This document shows positions 28,301 through 35,287 of a stretch of 64,000 nucleotides of DNA, piece after piece. The stretch lies in NCBI RefSeq assembly GCF_001043915.1, contig NZ_LABX01000092.1, positions 1 to 64,000 on the forward strand. The letters run 5' to 3'. A model generated the notes under the pieces. The model saw only the letters and a list, made by a program, of their open reading frames with translations, ran no database searches and was not told where the DNA came from. Source of the stretch: Methylobacterium aquaticum (GTDB lineage: Bacteria; Pseudomonadota; Alphaproteobacteria; Rhizobiales; Beijerinckiaceae). Position 1 is the stretch's first letter. Each line of letters starts with the position of its first letter. Made by a program: the position numbers and the translations under genes.

Positions 28301-30154
28301 ATCCTGGCGACCGACGCCAACCGCTCCGAAGACACCAGCACAGCCAATCCCGATCTGGCCGACGTGCCGGTGGTCCGTGAGACGATCGTCGACCCACGGA
28401 CCGGTGAGGCATCGACGGTCACCACCCTGACGATCAGCGTGCCCACCGGCGTCGGCGTCGTCACCACCGGCAGCGCCGAGCGGCAGACCGCAAGCGAGGC
28501 GCAGGCCGGGCTGGCCGGCCTGATCGCGGCGATCGAGGCCCGCACCGATGCCGGGACGGCCGCCCGCGTGAGGCTCACCGGCGGCGGCTCCGGCTTCCTG
28601 GACGAGTTGTCGCCACAGGCTCTCCTCCTCGTCCGCGGGATCGACGTCAGCGCGCCGGGCGCGGCATCCGGGCAGCCGGTGGAACTCCGGATCAGCGGCA
28701 ATGCGTTGGGCGGCACGGGCACCGGCAACAGGCTGCCGACCGCCCTGGTGATCGACACCATGGCGGTGTCGGGCCCGGTGACGATCACGCTCGACGACGT
28801 CGACTTCGTCGCCGTGGTGGGCAACGCCACGCTGGTGGGCGGCAATGGCAGGCAGATCGTCTACGGTGATGGCGACCAGCAATACCTGTATCTCGGCGCC
28901 GATGATGACGTTCTGCATGGCGGCGGCGGCAACGACACGGTCGCGAGCGCCGGCGGCAACGACATGCTGTTCGGCGACGACGGCGACGACAGCGTGCTCG
29001 GCGGCGTCGGTGACGATTCGCTGTTCGGCGGAACGGGCCACGACACGGTCTTCGGCCAGGATGGCGACGACACGCTATACGGTGAGGACGGTGACGACGT
29101 GCTCGACGGCGGCGCGGGCAACGATGTCGTCTTCGGCGGCCCCGGCGACGACACCATCGTCAATTCGCCCGGCGACGACATCCTGATCGGTGGCCACAAC
29201 GCCGACGGCTTGCCCGGGACCGACACCCTGGTGTTCACCTCGCGCCTGGCCGACACCACCATCACCCGCGACGGTGCCTTTGCGCTGATCGCCGGGCCGG
29301 AGGGCCGCGACCGTGTCACCGGCTTCGAGCGCTACCAGTTCACCGACGTGACGGTGACGGTCTCGGACGGCGCCTCCCTCGTCGACGACCTGTTCTACCT
29401 GGCGAATAACAAGGACGTGCTCGCCGCCGGCCAGGACGCCGACGCCCATTACGTCGCTTACGGTTGGAAGGAGGGCCGCGATCCCAACGCGCTGTTCTCC
29501 ACCACCGGCTACCTTGCCGCCAACCCGGAGGTGCGGGCCGCCGGCCAAAACCCGCTCCAGCACTATGACCAGTCCGGCTGGATGGAGGGCCGCGACCCCT
29601 CCGCCGCCTTTGACACCGAACTCTACCTCGCCCGCAACCCCGACGTGCGGGCCGCCGGCCTCGATCCCTTGCGCCACTATCTCGAATACGGCCAGGGGGA
29701 GGGCCGTGAGATCGACGCCGCGATCGGCAAGGCCGCTGACCTTGCCGTGCATCCGGGCTTCGACGCGGAGTTCTACCTGCTCTCGTATGCCGACGTGGCT
29801 CGCGCCGCGATGACCTCCGGCAAGGACCCCTTCGCCTACGCCTACGAGCACTACCAGACCTATGGGTGGAAAGAGGGGCGCAACCCCAACGCCGCGTTCG
29901 ACACCCAGGGCTATCTCGACACCTACCAGGACGTGAAGGCGGCCGGGATCGATCCGCTGATGCACTACGACGAGTATGGCTGGAAGGAGGGCCGCGACCC
30001 GTCGAAGGGCTTCGATACGACTGCTTACCTCGTGGCTTACGCCGACGTGGCGCAGGCCAAGCTCGACCCGATGCAGCACTACCTGCAATACGGCGCGCTC
30101 GAGGGTCGCGAGGCCTTTGGCGACACCACGTTCGGCAGCGGGTTGACCGGATAG
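22400..30154 (+). CDS. Giant modular RTX/FG-GAP repeat protein
   Basis: A 2584-aa acidic, Thr/Ala/Asp-rich protein with no N-terminal signal peptide, probably exported by a type I system and surface-associated. Modules in order: an Ig-like N-terminus (about 1-105); seven FG-GAP/VCBS repeats (about 105-450; D-x-NGD-x-xLDIVTAN and VLLGNGDGTF), which predict a seven-bladed calcium-binding propeller; alternating SwmB-like and Ig-like domains in 217-aa units from residue 467 to about 1442; a non-repeated Ig-like domain; three 96-aa Ig-like units (about 1561-1849); two further domains; about ten RTX nonapeptides (GGxGxDxLx type, about 2150-2275); and six repeats with HYxxYGWKEGRDP (about 2327-2570). 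No T1SS genes lie nearby. Adhesion or biofilm matrix is the best guess; the function is unproven. Confidence 0.88.
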   Translation: MTVSTVAVTAITATPSSGSRGIGATVVLTLTTDRAVTVDTAGGTPSLSLSNGATAAYTGVDGSGNPQFTYTVAAGDTDTSGLTVTGLALNGGSITGVKSLSFGNHVEFATGNGSYAVVLEDVNGDHKLDIVTANNTGGSASVLLGNGDGTFQATANFTTATASRSVALRDVDGDGTLDIVTANYSDYSVSVLLGNGDGTFKGAANFSTGALPTSVAVGDINGDGTLDIVTANNGPSAKSVSVLLGNGDGTFQDKADLPVVRSPFAVALTDLNGDGKLDLITANSSSSNVSVLLGNGDGTFQDIEEFGTGGGPQAIALADVNGDTKLDIITANNSGGNASVLLGNGDGTFKVKQNFAALSSVTGVAVADVNGDTKPDIVLASVPNNGKASVLLGNGDGTFAANVPFDTAASRAVALGDLNGDGAPDIVTANSNNNNVSVLLNIGASGASLSTSSIASAAGTTTGLTIDATRPTLVSATVNGTALVLAFSETLDAIQVPTAGAFTVMAGGTAVTVSGVAVDAMAKTVTLTLASAVTSGQTVTVAYTDPSAGDDTNTVQDAIGNDAATLSATSVTNMTPVPDTTPPAITAVSIPNTAMRIGDTVTATITVASDTDTYTLQSGTIAGYSLGSLTRVDATTYTATVTVGAGADVAASADLPVSLVLQDSAGNRNTAYTTAISQGGDALDATRPTLASATVDGTALVLTYDETLDAIQVPTAGAFSVMAGGTAVTVSGVAVDATAKTVTLTLASAVTSGQTVTVAYTDPSAGDDTNAVQDAAGNDAATLSVTSVTNTTPVPDTTPPAITAVSIPNTAMRIGDTVTATITVASDTDTYTLQSGTIAGYSLGSLTRVDATTYTATVTVGAGADVAASADLPVSLVLQDSAGNRNTAYTTAISQGGDALDATRPTLASATVDGTTLVLTYDEALDALHGPSAGAFSVMAGGTAVTVSGVAVDAAAKTVTLTLASAVTSGQTVTVAYTDPSAGDDTNAVQDAAGNDAATLSATSVTNMTPVPDTTPPAITAVSIPNTAMRIGDTVTATITVASDTDTYTLQSGTIAGYSLGSLTKVDATTYTAIVTVTAGADVAASADLPVSLVLQDSAGNRNTAYTTAIIQGGDAIDATRPTLASATVDGTALVLAYSEALDAIQVPTAGAFSVMAGGTAVTVSGVAVDAMAKTVTLTLASAVTSGQTVTVAYTDPSAGDDTNAVQDAAGNDAATLSATSVTNMTPVPDTTPPMITAVSIPNTAMRIGDTVTATITVASDTDTYTLQSGTIAGYSLGSLTKVDATTYTAIVTVTAGADVAASADLPVSLVLQDSAGNRNTAYTTAISQGGDAIDATHPTLASATVNGTALVLTYDEALDALHGPSAGAFTVMAGDTAVTVSGVAVDAMAKTVTLTLASAVTSGQTVTVAYADPSAGDDTNAVQDAIGNDAATLSATSVTNTTAAQPAPTVTDAAIAISGGTGPKGVYRIGDTVAATWDNTDTGDNNSGVTGVTIDFSQFGAASLVTATNNGNLWTATYTISAGTLSATNRNVSVRATNGSGSTVTADTTNATVDDLALAAPAITSEVLSNSPTPVLVGTAEAGGMVTVMVGGATDATTAPAGAGSLDLASAQPVPGTLGLDPSGPNVVSATARDAAGNTSSAGTQTLVIDTPAPAAPAITSTALNNSPTPVITDTAEAGGMVTVMVGGATDATTAPAGAGSLDLASAQPVPGTLGLDPSGPDAVSATARDVAGNTSSAGTQTLVIDTPAPAAPAITSTVPNNSPTPVITDTAEAGGIVTVMVGGATDATTAPAGAGSLDLASAQPVPGTLGLDPSGPDAVSATARDVAGNTSSAGTQTLVIDATAPAATLRFETESIDTANQARSAFIISGAEAGAGFTWTITSADGGRVEGSGVTTAGTTRVGDLNLSGLGDGPLSLVLRLIDPAGNASAVITAAATKRPTTIDGATVASTLTSNPDGSQTATVAILATDANRSEDTSTANPDLADVPVVRETIVDPRTGEASTVTTLTISVPTGVGVVTTGSAERQTASEAQAGLAGLIAAIEARTDAGTAARVRLTGGGSGFLDELSPQALLLVRGIDVSAPGAASGQPVELRISGNALGGTGTGNRLPTALVIDTMAVSGPVTITLDDVDFVAVVGNATLVGGNGRQIVYGDGDQQYLYLGADDDVLHGGGGNDTVASAGGNDMLFGDDGDDSVLGGVGDDSLFGGTGHDTVFGQDGDDTLYGEDGDDVLDGGAGNDVVFGGPGDDTIVNSPGDDILIGGHNADGLPGTDTLVFTSRLADTTITRDGAFALIAGPEGRDRVTGFERYQFTDVTVTVSDGASLVDDLFYLANNKDVLAAGQDADAHYVAYGWKEGRDPNALFSTTGYLAANPEVRAAGQNPLQHYDQSGWMEGRDPSAAFDTELYLARNPDVRAAGLDPLRHYLEYGQGEGREIDAAIGKAADLAVHPGFDAEFYLLSYADVARAAMTSGKDPFAYAYEHYQTYGWKEGRNPNAAFDTQGYLDTYQDVKAAGIDPLMHYDEYGWKEGRDPSKGFDTTAYLVAYADVAQAKLDPMQHYLQYGALEGREAFGDTTFGSGLTG
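23798..26725 (+). repeat. 651-bp tandem repeat inside giant gene
   Basis: The unit starts at 23798, 24449, 25100 and 25751, with a partial fifth (SwmB-like half only) at 26402. The spacing is exactly 651 bases (217 codons) each time, and long stretches are identical at DNA level, including synonymous positions. This points to recent duplication or gene conversion and to possible copy-number variation. Each unit encodes one SwmB-like domain (TRPTLASATVDGT...) and one Ig-like domain (PPAITAVSIPNTAM...). Confidence 0.92.
27081..27944 (+). repeat. 288-bp tandem repeat inside giant gene
   Basis: Three units begin at 27081, 27369 and 27657, each 288 bases (96 codons). They encode an Ig-like domain with SPTPV, TAEAGG and ARDAAGNTSSAGTQ. 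DNA identity between units is very high. Confidence 0.92.
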
Positions 30155-30206
30155 GCCGATGTCGCAGCAATAAGACCAATGGCGCAAGATGATGACGGAT
30201 CAATTC

Positions 30207-30228
30207 GATCTCGGGCTTGCCCGAGATC
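30207..30228 (+). terminator. Palindrome after the giant gene
   Basis: GATCTCGGGC and its exact complement are separated by two bases, 53 bases after the giant gene's stop. No T-run follows. It could act as a weak terminator or mRNA 3' stabiliser. Confidence 0.4.
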
Positions 30229-30256
30229 GGCGAGGCCGTCGGACCATCTCGATTTG

Positions 30257-30327
30257 TCGATGTCAAGCCAAGACATCCGGGGCCTTGGGCGTGGCGATAT
30301 TTCGAAAAGCAGAACCAAAGGTTGTTT
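30257..30327. repeat. Dispersed intergenic repeat, copy 2
   Basis: TCGATGTCAAGCCA (30257-30270) and CAGAACCAAAGGT (30310-30322) followed by a T-run repeat the order seen at 31-85. The spacer here is 39 instead of 23 bases. The T-run directly after the second block is longer than in copy 1. Confidence 0.6.
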
Positions 30328-30423
30328 TTTTATTCCACGCTGATCTTCGGCCGACCCGTCCTGGATGACGCTTCAATGGGTGACGACCCGCTGATGTCGA
30401 TCCAAGATGCTGCATCTCGGTCT

Positions 30424-30462
30424 AGAGCACTGCCCGATTGCAGCGTGATCGGGCAGTGCTCT
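30424..30462. repeat. Perfect 15-bp inverted repeat (TCTAGAGCA class)
   Basis: AGAGCACTGCCCGAT (30424-30438) and its exact complement (30448-30462) flank a 9-base loop. The element begins TCTAGAGCA; a similar start, TTCTAGAGCATTTTG, occurs near 56976 without a full right arm. From memory, palindromic elements with this start are common between Methylobacterium genes. It could also terminate the convergent transcripts. Confidence 0.6.
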
Positions 30463-30623
30463 CGTCGGGCGAGCCCACGATCATCTCTCGATCAGCCCGC
30501 AATCACGGTGCAATCAGGAGATGATCTCGATCTTTTCTCTTGCGATATTGTCGGCGACGCGACGGTATCCCTTTCGTCGACAGATGCTCACGAAACGGGG
30601 TGATCCCCATCCGCTTCGCGTCC

Positions 30624-31604
30624 TCAACCCGGCTTGCGCGCCACGCTCAGGAGATTGCCGACATTCAGGCCGAGGCTCCGCTGCCCCAGGCCGAGAGCCT
30701 CCGCGGCGGCGAGGCTGGCCGGCTTGATCGGTCCCGGCAGGGGCAACAGGCGCAGCCAGTAGCGCAGGGGATAGCGGTTGCGGATGGCGGCGATGCCGAT
30801 CTCCCCGAAACCGGCATCGCCGAGGAGGCGGCGCAGGCTGGCCGGGCAGAACAGCTGCATGTGCTCGATGTCGATGATCGGCGAGCGGCGGCCGAGCATC
30901 CGGTTGAGCGGAGCCTGGTAATCGTGCGTGACGAAGGCGATCAGCCCGCCGGGTTGCAGCAGGTCGAAGGCGGCCCGCGTCAGGGCGCGGGGATCGGGCA
31001 CGTGCTCCAGGGTCTGGAAGCAGCAGACCAGCGAGAGGCTGCCGGGCCGGTGCTGGCCGGGCTCGAACACGCCGATCCGCAGATGCGGACGGAGTGCGGC
31101 CGGGGCCGCCGCCACCGCTTCGTGCGACGGCTCGATCCCGACGACCTCGGTGACGCCGAGATCCAGCAGCTCCTGGAGGAAGACCCCGCTCCCGGCGCCG
31201 ATCTCGAGCGCCGTGCCCCGGCGATGCTCCGGGCTAAGCCGAGGGGCGAGGGCCTCCGCATAGGTGCGGGCGGCGTAGCGGGCCTCCTCGGCGCTGTCGT
31301 AACCGGCATCCCGGTAGGCTTGCGCCAGGGCCTCGGCGCTCGGCGCCTCGGCGGCGAAGACAGTCTCGCAGGTCCGGCAGCGGACCAGGCGGAACGACAT
31401 GTATTCGGGCGGCTTGCGCGAGGCGAAGCTGAGGGTGCCGATCCGGGCAGGATCGATCGAGGCCGACAGGAAGGGCGCGGCGCCGCGCTCGGAGGTTCCG
31501 CAGACCGGGCAGTCGCGGCCCTGGAGCCCGTGCAGGATCGCGGCCGGAGCCGGGGCGGCTTGGGGCGGGTGGTCCGGGGTCACGGGGGGCTCTCCGTCGG
31601 GCAT
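30624..31604 (-). CDS. SAM-dependent methyltransferase with zinc-finger N-terminus
   Basis: A 326-aa class I methyltransferase. Residues ~30-80 carry paired cysteines (CPVCG and CRTC) that look like a small zinc-binding domain, as in sugar C-methyltransferases. The SAM-binding Rossmann domain follows: motif I ALEIGAGSGVFLQ, an acidic EPS end of beta-2, and the CCFQTLEHVPDP motif, with PGGLIAFVTHDY after it. Substrate is unknown; by context it could methylate a sugar of the glycan made by the upstream genes. ATG 31604 is the first start; GTG 31583 has a better spaced GGAGAG and would remove seven residues. It lies 90 bases after the membrane protein gene, likely the last gene of the operon. 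Confidence 0.85.
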   Translation of the reverse strand: MPDGEPPVTPDHPPQAAPAPAAILHGLQGRDCPVCGTSERGAAPFLSASIDPARIGTLSFASRKPPEYMSFRLVRCRTCETVFAAEAPSAEALAQAYRDAGYDSAEEARYAARTYAEALAPRLSPEHRRGTALEIGAGSGVFLQELLDLGVTEVVGIEPSHEAVAAAPAALRPHLRIGVFEPGQHRPGSLSLVCCFQTLEHVPDPRALTRAAFDLLQPGGLIAFVTHDYQAPLNRMLGRRSPIIDIEHMQLFCPASLRRLLGDAGFGEIGIAAIRNRYPLRYWLRLLPLPGPIKPASLAAAEALGLGQRSLGLNVGNLLSVARKPG

Positions 31605-31694
31605 GAGATCGAATCCGGGCCGCCCGCCGCGGGTCCGGCGATGGCGCGGCCTTCCGTTCTTGAGCGAGCCGTGGACCGGCCCGCGAAGGGAGGC

Positions 31695-33323
31695 TCAGAA
31701 CACCTCGCCGGCATGCTCCTGATGCGCCGGGTGATCGGGCCAGCACATCGCCTGCGGCACCAGCCGGATCTGGGTCGTCGGCTTGGCGAGGACGTGGTCG
31801 GCGAGGTGCCCCCGCAGGGCCTCGACCCGGGCGACGTAGTGATAGAGCGGGCCGTTATTGGGCGGGGTCCGGGCGGAGGCCAGGAGGTTGCAGGAACTGA
31901 TCGAGAAGGCGGGCACGCGCAGGGTCCGGATCACTTCGTAGAGCGGCGTGACCGCGCCGAAGCCCAGAATTCCGGCGGCGATCGCCAGCTGCGGCCCGCG
32001 CAGGCGCGGCATTACCGCGCCCACCCGCAGGGCCAGCAGCGCGAGGGCCGGGATCGAGGCCCGCATCACGAAATCCACCGCCCCGAGCCGGTAGAGCGGC
32101 ACGAGCAGCAGCACGCCGAGGACGAGCCCGGTCTCGCGTCGGGTCCATGTGTCGGCCCCAAGGACCGACCCGGGCGCGAAGTGCAGGACGAGGAGAACCG
32201 GGAGGACCTCGAAGACCATGAGGAGCACGTAGCGGCTGCCGAAGCCCATCGTCAGGTCTTGCAGGCCGTGCGGCACGCGCCCGGCATCCGCTCCGAGAAA
32301 GAGCGCGACCGGGGCGAGCCCGATCCCGGCGAGGCCGAGGGCGGTAGCGCCGCCGACGGTCAGCCGGCCCGCGGCCGCGTCGGCGACGAGGGCGGCGACC
32401 AGGAAGGGCAGGGCGCCGATCGCGCTCAGCGGCGACCAGATCACGCACAGGCCGAAGACCACCGCAAGCGACGTCGCCCGCAGGGCGGAGGACCGCCACA
32501 GGACATAGGCGCCGACGAAGATCCAGCCCGAGGCCGCATGGTTCGGAACCCAGAAGAGCTGCGTCACATGCGACGAGAATTGCAGGTCGCGCAGCCACTG
32601 CTCGAGATGGATGCCGGGCACGAGCGGGTCGCCGACCAGCGTGCTGCCGACGATGTCCCAGCCGCTGAAGCCGACGAAGACCGCGAGCAGCACCAGGCCG
32701 CTGCGGCGCGGCGGGGCGAGGCGGGCGAAGCCGTAGAACAGGCCGCCGAACAGCGCGGTGTCCTGGGCCAGCAGCGCGACATGGGCCCCGTGCAGGCCGA
32801 CCAATGACCCGATCGCCGCCGGCAGCAGGTAGAGGCCGAGCGGCGCCCGCAGCATCGTCGCGTCGCCGGCATAGAGGTAGCCGACCGGCCAGGGCTCGGC
32901 GACGAGGTCGCGCAGGACCGCGTCGCGCAGCAGCCAGTCGTCGTTGGCGAAGAAGAGATGCGTCTGGCCGCCCAGGAGGCAGAGCACGAGGGCCACCGCC
33001 AGCGAGATCGCGAGGAGCCGCCCATCGAGCGCCTCGGGGGTCCGGGCGAGATCGCGCAGCACGACGACGAGCGCCGCCGCCAGGAGGGCGATGCAGCCCG
33101 CCGCCAGGGGAGCGTTGGCGAGATGGGTGGCGAGAAACAGCAGGTTGGGCGCGCCGGCGAGCAGCAGCACGACGGCGAAGGGCAGGTGGCCGAGGCCCGC
33201 CGCCCGAACCGATGCGGGCCGCGCGTCGAGGCGCAGCCCGCCCTCGGCCGCTCCCGCCGGGCCGGCGGCCTCCCGGTCCAGGCCGGGATGAGGGAGGCCT
33301 CGATCCGCGAGGGTGGCCGTCAC
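31695..33323 (-). CDS. Polytopic membrane protein, GT-C-like
   Basis: A 542-aa integral membrane protein with about 11-12 hydrophobic helices. After the first two helices comes an extracytoplasmic-type loop with FFANDDWLLRDAVL; an acidic pair in this loop is the hallmark of GT-C glycosyltransferases that use polyprenyl-phosphate sugars. A soluble C-terminal tail of about 80 residues follows. Family assignment is inference from topology, the acidic loop and the neighbouring GtrB-like gene. The GTG start at 33323 overlaps the upstream gene's stop by four bases (GTGA), so the two products are likely coupled and may act in sequence. Confidence 0.7.
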   Translation of the reverse strand: MTATLADRGLPHPGLDREAAGPAGAAEGGLRLDARPASVRAAGLGHLPFAVVLLLAGAPNLLFLATHLANAPLAAGCIALLAAALVVVLRDLARTPEALDGRLLAISLAVALVLCLLGGQTHLFFANDDWLLRDAVLRDLVAEPWPVGYLYAGDATMLRAPLGLYLLPAAIGSLVGLHGAHVALLAQDTALFGGLFYGFARLAPPRRSGLVLLAVFVGFSGWDIVGSTLVGDPLVPGIHLEQWLRDLQFSSHVTQLFWVPNHAASGWIFVGAYVLWRSSALRATSLAVVFGLCVIWSPLSAIGALPFLVAALVADAAAGRLTVGGATALGLAGIGLAPVALFLGADAGRVPHGLQDLTMGFGSRYVLLMVFEVLPVLLVLHFAPGSVLGADTWTRRETGLVLGVLLLVPLYRLGAVDFVMRASIPALALLALRVGAVMPRLRGPQLAIAAGILGFGAVTPLYEVIRTLRVPAFSISSCNLLASARTPPNNGPLYHYVARVEALRGHLADHVLAKPTTQIRLVPQAMCWPDHPAHQEHAGEVF

Positions 33324-35287
33324 GGGCGCGTCCTCCCCTCGGGCGGCAGGTCGGTGGACCGGCCGCCCCGGATCAGCGCCGCCCGGATGAGGCGTGGGCG
33401 CCCCTTCACCTCCTCCATGATCTTGGCGACGTATTCGCCGATCAGCCCGATCGCGAACAGGTTCAGGGCGCCGAAGAACAGGATCGCGAGCTGGGTCGAG
33501 ACCGCGCCGCGCGGGGCGATGTCCGGGACGGCGAGGCGCAGGACGATCATCGCGAGGCCGATCAGACCCGAGAGGCCGAGCAGAGCGATCCCGGCGGCGG
33601 TGAGCATCTTCAGCGGCGTGTTGCTGAACGAGAAGATGCCGCGCTTGGCCCATTCGAGGTTCGAGAGGAGGTTGTTCGTGCTGGTGCCGAACATCCGCTT
33701 CGGACGGACGTAGTCGACGCCGGTCTGGCGGAAGCCGACATAGGCGCGCAAGCCCCGCATGAACAGGTCGCGCTCGGGGCAGTTCAGCAGCCAGCCGACC
33801 ACCCGCCGGTCCATCAGCGAGAAGTCGCCGGCATCGTGCGGGATTCGGATGTAGCTGAAGGCGGCGAAGACCCGGTAGAACGCCTTGTAGAGCAGGCCCC
33901 AGACGACCGGCATCTCGCGCTCGACCCTTCGGCCATAGACCACGTCATGGCCGGCGATCCAGGCTTCGTAGAACGGCTCGATCAGCTCGGGCGGGTCCTG
34001 GAGGTCGCCGTCGAGGAGCACGCAGGCCTGGGCGGTCGCCAGCTCCATGCCGCTCCGGAACGCCATCTGCGAGCCGAAATTGCGCGAATGCGTGATGCCG
34101 AGGACGTGCGGGTCACGGGCGGACAAGTCCCGGATCGTCTCGCCGCAGCCGTCGGGGCTGGCATCGTTGACGAAGATGATCTCGTAATCGACGTCGATCT
34201 TGCGGAACACCGCGGTCAGGCGGGCATGCATGATCGGCACCGCCTCCTCGTCCTTGTAGCAGGCGATGATGGCGGCGATGCTCCGGCGCCGGGTCGCGCC
34301 GGCCTTGGTGAGGCCGGAGAGTTCGGCGCCCGCCTCGCGCATCCAGGCGGCGGTGCGGGCGAGCCCGTCCGTGAGCGGGGTCGTCGCGCGCCAGCCGAGC
34401 AGGCGCTCGGCCTTGCCCGGATCGGCCTGCCAGCGCGCCAGGTCCCAGGCGCGGGGCGCCATGGCGCCGAAGCGCGGCGCCTCGGCGAGGCCGAACACGT
34501 CTTTCGCCGTCAGCGCCAGCTCGCCGATGGTGGTCTGCGTCCCGGTGCCGACGTTGAGCGATTCGCCGTAGAGGTCGAGGGACATCTTGGCGGCGGCCCG
34601 CACGAACGCCTCGCAGACATCCTCCACATAGACGAAGTCGCGCGCGATCGACGGGTCGACGAAGTCGGGATAGCCCCCGGCGATCCCGCGCGACACCACG
34701 GCCGGGATCAGCCGGTTGGCATCCTCGAAAGGACCGTAGACCGAGTAGAGCCGGAGATTGACCACCGGCCAGCGCCGCGTCTTGCCCGCATAGGCGATGT
34801 ACTGCGCCGCCGCCGCCTTGGAGACCGCATAGGCGCTGTTGGGGACGAGCGCCGCGTCCTCGGTGGGGGCGGCGGAGTTCAGGCCGTATTCGGACGAGGA
34901 GCCGGCATGGACGTAGGCCGCGAGCCGGCCGCTCTCGGCCAGCCGCTCGACCCGCGAGACGAGGGCGGTGAAGTTGGTGGCATAGATGAGGTCGGCGTCG
35001 GTCTCGAAGGAATAGGCGCCGTAGGCGATGCAGTCGAACACCGTCGCCGGGCGGATCGTCTCGACGAAGCTGGCGATGGCCGCCTTGTCGGTGACGTCGA
35101 CGGCGACGAGGTGGGACGGGTCGATGCCGCGCAGCCGCGGCGCCGGCAGGACCCGGGCGACGGCATAGACGTCGCGGCGGCGCGCCAGGATGTGGCGGAA
35201 CAGGTTGCACCCGACGAAGCCCCCGGCGCCGAGCACGGCGATGGGACCCTTGAGGGTGTCGATCCAGTCGGCGGACGAGCCGGTCAT
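33320..35287 (-). CDS. Fusion: NAD-dependent epimerase + GtrB-like GT2
   Basis: A 655-aa two-domain protein. Residues ~1-325 form an extended SDR sugar epimerase/dehydratase: Rossmann motif LGAGGFVGCN, SSSEYG, the catalytic SAYAVSK (near 150), and RDFVYVEDV. Residues ~338-655 form a family-2 glycosyltransferase of the DPM1/GtrB type: AAIIACYKDEEA, IIFVNDASPDG, the metal-binding DGDLQDPP, and two C-terminal membrane helices. This part would load a sugar on undecaprenyl phosphate. The fusion suggests the nucleotide sugar made by the first half is passed to the second. No stop or frameshift lies between halves. ATG 35287 overlaps the transketolase stop by four bases; the GT-C-like gene follows with GTGA. 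Confidence 0.9.
   Translation of the reverse strand: MTGSSADWIDTLKGPIAVLGAGGFVGCNLFRHILARRRDVYAVARVLPAPRLRGIDPSHLVAVDVTDKAAIASFVETIRPATVFDCIAYGAYSFETDADLIYATNFTALVSRVERLAESGRLAAYVHAGSSSEYGLNSAAPTEDAALVPNSAYAVSKAAAAQYIAYAGKTRRWPVVNLRLYSVYGPFEDANRLIPAVVSRGIAGGYPDFVDPSIARDFVYVEDVCEAFVRAAAKMSLDLYGESLNVGTGTQTTIGELALTAKDVFGLAEAPRFGAMAPRAWDLARWQADPGKAERLLGWRATTPLTDGLARTAAWMREAGAELSGLTKAGATRRRSIAAIIACYKDEEAVPIMHARLTAVFRKIDVDYEIIFVNDASPDGCGETIRDLSARDPHVLGITHSRNFGSQMAFRSGMELATAQACVLLDGDLQDPPELIEPFYEAWIAGHDVVYGRRVEREMPVVWGLLYKAFYRVFAAFSYIRIPHDAGDFSLMDRRVVGWLLNCPERDLFMRGLRAYVGFRQTGVDYVRPKRMFGTSTNNLLSNLEWAKRGIFSFSNTPLKMLTAAGIALLGLSGLIGLAMIVLRLAVPDIAPRGAVSTQLAILFFGALNLFAIGLIGEYVAKIMEEVKGRPRLIRAALIRGGRSTDLPPEGRTRP

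Larger units (their letters stand above)
30155..30623. other. Intergenic region with palindromes and dispersed repeat
   Basis: About 470 bases between the convergent giant gene and methyltransferase gene. It contains a 10+10 inverted repeat (30207-30228), dispersed repeat copy 2 (30257-30327) and a perfect 15-bp inverted repeat (30424-30462). No gene is supported here. Confidence 0.65.
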
